DNA of 64,000 nt, from NCBI GenBank assembly GCA_003439945.1, contig QVRM01002377.1, positions 803,501-867,500 on the forward strand. The letters run 5' to 3'. Under the pieces are notes generated by a model, which was not told the origin of the DNA, made no database searches, and saw only the letters and a program-made list of their open reading frames with translations. Position numbers and translations under genes: made by a program. This DNA comes from Dermanyssus gallinae (taxonomy: Eukaryota; Arthropoda; Arachnida; Mesostigmata; Dermanyssidae). Shown in pieces: positions 58,928 through 64,000 of this stretch (positions within the stretch are counted from its first letter, which is position 1; each line of letters begins with the position of its first letter).

Positions 58928-60815
58928 AAACATATGCACATCCAGTTATTTATTTTAAAACAATTTTCATATGACACGCATTTGACAATGTCTATTTTAC
59001 GATTTATATAGATACGCGTCTATATTCAACTAAAGTTAAATCATATGACTGGCACGATGATGAGTGGGCATTCCCACAACGGCAGCAATACCAGGGATCG
59101 AGTTGGCTCCTGCCAAAGGGTCCATTGCGGTTAGTCTTATTAAACCAGCTGCATAACTGGCCGATACGATATGCTCACAAGAAACGCAAAACGGACGCTA
59201 ATCGTGCAGTTGCCGATTTGATAAACAACAGCTTTAGACTATTTATATAGTTGTAGTAGTCACCAAACTAATCGTAGTCGTTGGCCCTGTAGTTGACATA
59301 ACGGATTCCGTAGTTATGCGCCGTCAAGTGGTGAACCAGGAAGTTCTCGAATGCGGCCGATAATCTCTAGATGAGTTCAGCCACGAGAGTCATATTGTTT
59401 GGTAAGCGGCACGTGTGAACCATAAATGCGCAGGGCAATCTTCATCGTAGTCGCCTTTTCAAACGCATCGTAAGAAGAAAATGCCGAAGTTAAGAGCTTA
59501 GGTGGTTGGTTAGACGCCGTCCAACGGAAAAGCGATCACAACACATCCGATGCTGTATAAGCATTTTGCCTCAACAGGTGTCTTCTCGAGAAAGCTGGAA
59601 TACAGCCGAGCTGGTGTAGCACTGGGATGAACTGAACAACGCTGTATGAATTTCACATTAGTGTAGAACATGTGTTGCGTGGTGCAGCATGCAAAACAAT
59701 TGCTGAACGACAAGATCAAAACCAGGTCAACGCTTAGATAGTCAACGACTAAACACAAACCCAGAGACGGTAGCATTTTTGTTACGTCTGGTGCTCATAT
59801 TATATAAAACAGTGTCAATTTGAGCGGCACAAAAAAACGATCATGTCGGTTAAAGAAGTCGATTCTGTGATGTGTCTCCCAACGTCCGTTAGGAGACACC
59901 TATCGAGGATATTCCGCCCGCCGCCATATGCGCAGGTTTACTACTTTGAGTAGAGATTTTAACGAGTAGGCTTCTCTCTTTTGGTGGAACGGCAGGACAA
60001 TACATAATGATGCTTTATATATAGGCCATAGACCATCTTGTATATACTCAATTTGAGTGAAATAAATATGATCGATTAATTAATGAGTAGACTTCTACAA
60101 CTTTGACTATGGAACACTCGTGTGTGGGTGATATCTAACCGTGGTGATGACGAATGTCTAAACGTAGCAGCGACTTCAAGTCGGTGCTTTTATTACTGCT
60201 ACCTCGTAAATTAGAACTCCTCTCACCAAATAACGTGTAATGGAAACTAAAAATTGGCTCACGAGTTATCCATCTGAGCTGCCTCAGCATTTTTTAAAAT
60301 TCGAAATGTACGCCTAAGCGCACTTGCGATCGTGTGAATCAGCTACGAAGATGTTGCCAGATAAATGCAGTGCCTATACGTGGCTGGCCTACGACATGCG
60401 ATAAAGGCAAAAACAGGCCTTTCGACTCATAACTCAGAAATTAGAGATGCCATAATGCGAGTAGCATATTTGACTAGTATATTCCACTCGATCTTATTAC
60501 TACTATGCCTACTTTGTAAGCAATGAGGATTCACTCATAGGGTGCATATTTATCTTTAATAATAGCACTCTCAACAGTAGCTATTTGCAATCGTGCTATT
60601 TGTACATATGAGAGGTCGTCTCGGCGTTTGAATTGCACGTTGAGTCGATGATATGCGCATACACCTATTCCGGTGTTCGCTGTTCCGGCCGTCGATTTGG
60701 CGGCCGGGGAGTGTGGCTACACAGGTGATCCGTTTTCCGGCCGCCGCTGTCCGCGCCGAGCCTGTCCACTGTTCGTTCAGTTGTACGCGGCTTTACATCG
60801 TTGTAGTCGTAACTT

Positions 60816-60860
60816 GGTAGTAGTAGTAGTAGTAGTAAAAGTAGTAGTTGTTGCTGTAGT
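60816..60860. repeat. (GTA)n triplet repeat
   Basis: About eight GTA units followed by mixed GTA/GTT. Reads as Val on the plus strand and Leu on the minus. Confidence 0.9.
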
Positions 60861-61997
60861 AGTGGTAACATTTTTGGTCCAACAAGGTACCTATTTGTTT
60901 CCTAGGCTGTCTTTCGATGCCGACCAGCGGCAGCAGCTGCAGCACCAACAATAATCATACGAGCATCAGCAACAACCACAACAGCATTAGCCATTAGCAA
61001 GTCAACACGGCTATAGACTCCAATGCTCGCACACATCCACATTCACACCACGACGCTCGGCCCAGCACATCGTTCAAACAATTTAGGTGGTACTTGTTGT
61101 TTGGTTTCATCGAATTGCTTGCACATTGCACAACCACACGAACGTGTTGGTTGAGTTCCCCCGTCGGCAACATTGAAAGACACGTGAAGGGTGTAACAGA
61201 GGAATTGGGAGCAAAACAGAGAGCGACAGCGAGGGAAAGAGGGAGAAGGGAAACATTGCGAGGTGGGGCAGGAAGTGGCGAAGCTACGCTCAGATATAAT
61301 TTTGTCATTCGACTATGGAACTACACGCCGCTTTGGAACGAGGCGCTTGGTAGCCGCGGGATCGTTCAAACGGCCGCCGTGCGCTGCGCTACTCGCCGAA
61401 TAGATTGCGGAGAATAAGATGAGGTCGATCGAGGATCGGTCGAGCAGGCGCGCAAAAGGGAGAAAATCGCAGACAGTGGGACGAAAGGGAGAAAAACGTG
61501 CAGGGAGTCGAGGACGACGACGACGATGCCTGCTCCTCTTTCCCTTCTCTGTCTTTGCTATAGCAGCATCTGAAAAGAAATAGGAGAATGGGTAAAAACA
61601 ATGGCCTGAAATGAGAGCCGCCTGATTCTCGGCGCAGTCCCCGCTGCTGCTGCTGCTGCTGCCAACCTCGACAAGGCGCGTCGCAAATCGCGGCACAGCA
61701 GAAAGCCTTTTTCGGGCGCCCACATTAGGAGCATCCGTCCTATACCATCACCATCCCGTACCAATTCTTTCTGGTGCCCCCCGGCCCCTCTGTGCCCGGC
61801 CCGGTTGACGGCGGCAGTCGGGGGGAGGGGGGGGGGTTAGGCCGTTGTTGAATAGGGCACCGTAGGGCTGAGGATCGACGCTGGGCAGGCTGCTTCTGCA
61901 AACGCCAGCAGGACACGTACATACATACGCTTTACGAAGATGAGAAGAAAGCCGAATCTCCAAAGAGGCCTCCCGGGAAGAGCCACAAAAGGGGGCC

Positions 61998-62014
61998 GGG
62001 GGGGGGGGGGGGGG
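61998..62014. repeat. poly-G homopolymer
   Basis: Seventeen consecutive G, the longest G run in the window. Likely unstable in assembly and able to form quadruplex-like structures with neighbouring G tracts. Confidence 0.9.
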
Positions 62015-62601
62015 TGGTGGAGGAGGAGCAGGAGAAATAGAAGACGAAGAAGCTAGTGAACTGTATAGAGGAGACCTTCGAGGCACGTCGGGTTTGGAAC
62101 GACAAAACGGGCGGGGCTTTAGCAGGCAGACAGGCAGTCGTCTAGTGTTATCACGAGAGGATAGAGTTGACGACGTTTGCCGCCCCCCTTAGCAGGCACA
62201 ATGAAAAACCGGTCGACGAGAAGGACAAAGCGCGCTAACACCAATAACCGACCCAAACGAGAAGCGTAGGGCCACGCGTATGTATAGTACTTAGTTATTA
62301 TTATTATTGCTACTATAAACAGTAGCTAGCAAACAGCACGACGCATGATGCAGAGTGGTCAGACCACCGCCGTTGATTGGCTTTACCACTCAGCTAAACT
62401 CTTTCATTTGCTGCTCGTTCGTTATTCGTATTTTGACTTGCATTTCGGTTCCGATTTTCGTCAGACAGCAAAAAGATAAAACAGACAAATTCCTCCAAGT
62501 TAATATTGTTTGATAAGATGCTTTGATATCTAATGCTTGTCGCTGATGTTTGCAAAAGCAAACTCTTTGCACGTCAGATGCTGTTGTTGTTATTGTGGTC
62601 C

Positions 62602-62628
62602 TCGACGACGACGACGACGACAACGACA
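62602..62628. repeat. (GAC)n triplet repeat
   Basis: About eight GAC/ACG units inside a GC-rich stretch. Confidence 0.9.
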
Positions 62629-64000
62629 TTGCTGTCGTTGTGAACTTCGTCGTTATCGATACTGTCATCGTGTTTCGTTATCCTCCTGCTCAATTTCGGC
62701 TGCTTCGGTCGACACTGGTGAGTTGCCTTTGTCCTCGCGGCCTGGTCTCTCAGTCATGTCGAGGCAAAGACCTGGGTGGCCTGCGTTAAAGATATAGCGT
62801 GCACGCACAGCTAGCTAACCAAACGGCCAATCACAGCATCGAGCCGTGCCACGGTGGTCAAGAGGCGCGTCGATCGCCGCGGCCGCCGCGGCCGCCGCCA
62901 GAGCCATCATGTCAATAACCGAAACACACGAGTATCGTGTTCGCAGTAATTATCCCGTGTTCTGCCGTGGGGCCGGCCAATTACGCTTATCAAACGGGTC
63001 ACGCAAGTCACCTTGTCAAACAGCGGCTACACCAACAACGAGGTAGCATGAAACAAGGGAATGAAGCAACGGTGGAAAGAGAGAGAAAAATATAAACGCG
63101 TGTAGTGTGAACATATGTGTGCACATAGTATACATATATACAAATAAAAGGGATAAGAGAAAGAGAGAGAGAGAGAGACGGATAGTCAGATAAAACTCTT
63201 TCTGGGCCCCCGGCTGATACACTCGGTTATCTCTAGTGAAAACGAGAGCAGTAGGATCATACTATGGGAATGCGCTTTGTACGTGCATACGAAAACGCTC
63301 GTCGCCTGTAGTATCCAGTAAGGAATGTTCGCAGAAACTGTGGTGGTAGTAGTAGTAGTAATAGCGTTGGTTGTCGTAGCAGCAGCGGGGGAAACAGTTC
63401 ACTGGGTGGATGCCGTAGTGCTCGAAAGAACAGAACGTTGTCAATACACCTACGAAGAGTACACCCGCAGCATGGATCGATTTGGTTCTGGTTAAACTTG
63501 TTTCACATCGTTGATCCATTGGTCCACCTCTTTAGGCATTGCCCGGTTGCTATAATCCTTTACCGGAGAAGGCCTCTATTTGAAATCCCCTGCATTCATT
63601 CACTACGAGAAGAGCTTATAGACTGGCTAAAGGTAGAAACGAAAAGCTGGCTTTTAGTTGTCTTTGACCGGCTAGTTAGCTTTTGCCTAGAGTCCTTGCC
63701 CCTCTGACGAACCTTCAAGTAGTGGTTATGTTGAGGAGGAGGGAGTTCCGAGGGGAGTCGCAAGGAGCTGAGTCTGAGGGGAGTCGCAAAAGCTTTAAGT
63801 AGCAGCAAGAGCGGTAATGAGCAGTATAGGATAGCGGCACCGTCGCGTCGAGCTGTTTCTCCCTCGGGGCTCCTGGTGCCTTAGCAGCAGTTCATTGTTT
63901 TGAATGGAGGGGTTTCAATGCTGCGCACGCGACCGCCCAGTGACTGCCGTGGTGATAGCGGCAACATCAGCCCCTGTGCCACTCGTGCGAACGTCAACGA

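Larger units (their letters stand above)
58928..64000. other. no gene recognised; GC- and triplet-rich end
   Basis: Holds (GTA)n at 60816-60837 and 63,340-63,361, (GAC)n at 62602-62628, a G run at 61998-62014, a purine-rich stretch near 61,195-61,275, a tandem CGCGGCCGC-type run near 62,873-62,896 and (GA)n near 63,163-63,178. Frames of 60-136 codons in this part overlap on both strands and carry no recognisable motif. Confidence 0.5.

Overview
This looks like a gene-poor stretch of an animal nuclear genome, most likely an arthropod. The evidence is mariner (DD34D) transposase relics, R1-like, R2-like and CR1/Jockey-group non-LTR retrotransposons, a tRNA-derived SINE with Pol III promoter boxes, about thirty (TA)n microsatellites (roughly one per 2 kb), and many triplet arrays (GAC, CAA, CAG, GAT, GTA). 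A mite or other arachnid would fit, but nothing in the window proves it. There is no bacterial gene organisation, no CRISPR array and no host protein-coding gene that I can recognise. Most long open frames are translations of simple repeats.

Layout. 1-6.2 kb: microsatellites and a 77-bp repeat present twice. 6.2-7.0 kb: a badly decayed R1-like element with endonuclease and reverse transcriptase traces. 7-22.8 kb: unique sequence with triplet-rich GC islands (13-14.6, 19.2-19.9 kb) and a perfect 17-bp hairpin at 14.9 kb. 22.87-23.37 kb (minus): a 3' fragment of an R2-like element covering the nuclease domain. 23.7-24.1 kb: a mariner relic. 26.8, 36.1 and 49.6 kb: three copies of one SINE family, each with target-site duplications. 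36.4, 42.3 and 43.6 kb: strong hairpins. 43.6-48.8 kb: GC- and triplet-rich sequence with one unexplained Cys-rich frame at 46.0 kb.

52.3-57.3 kb is the transposon core. An R2-like element (reverse transcriptase, CCHC zinc knuckle, PD-(D/E)XK-type nuclease) is cut at 54,222 by a younger 1.76-kb CR1/Jockey-group insertion with a (TTCTA)n tail, and its nuclease sequence resumes at 55,987. Just downstream is a mariner copy whose 3' half appears to be inverted in place. 57.3-64 kb: microsatellites, one more hairpin and GC/triplet-rich sequence.

No pathway or operon links these parts; what ties them together is mobile-element history. The recurring themes are element edges that coincide with (TA)n arrays and several perfect or near-perfect foldbacks. 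I found no clear new biological system. The best leads are the SINE family, the hairpin kept in both R2-like copies, the (TA)n/element-edge association and the 19-bp hairpin at 43.6 kb.
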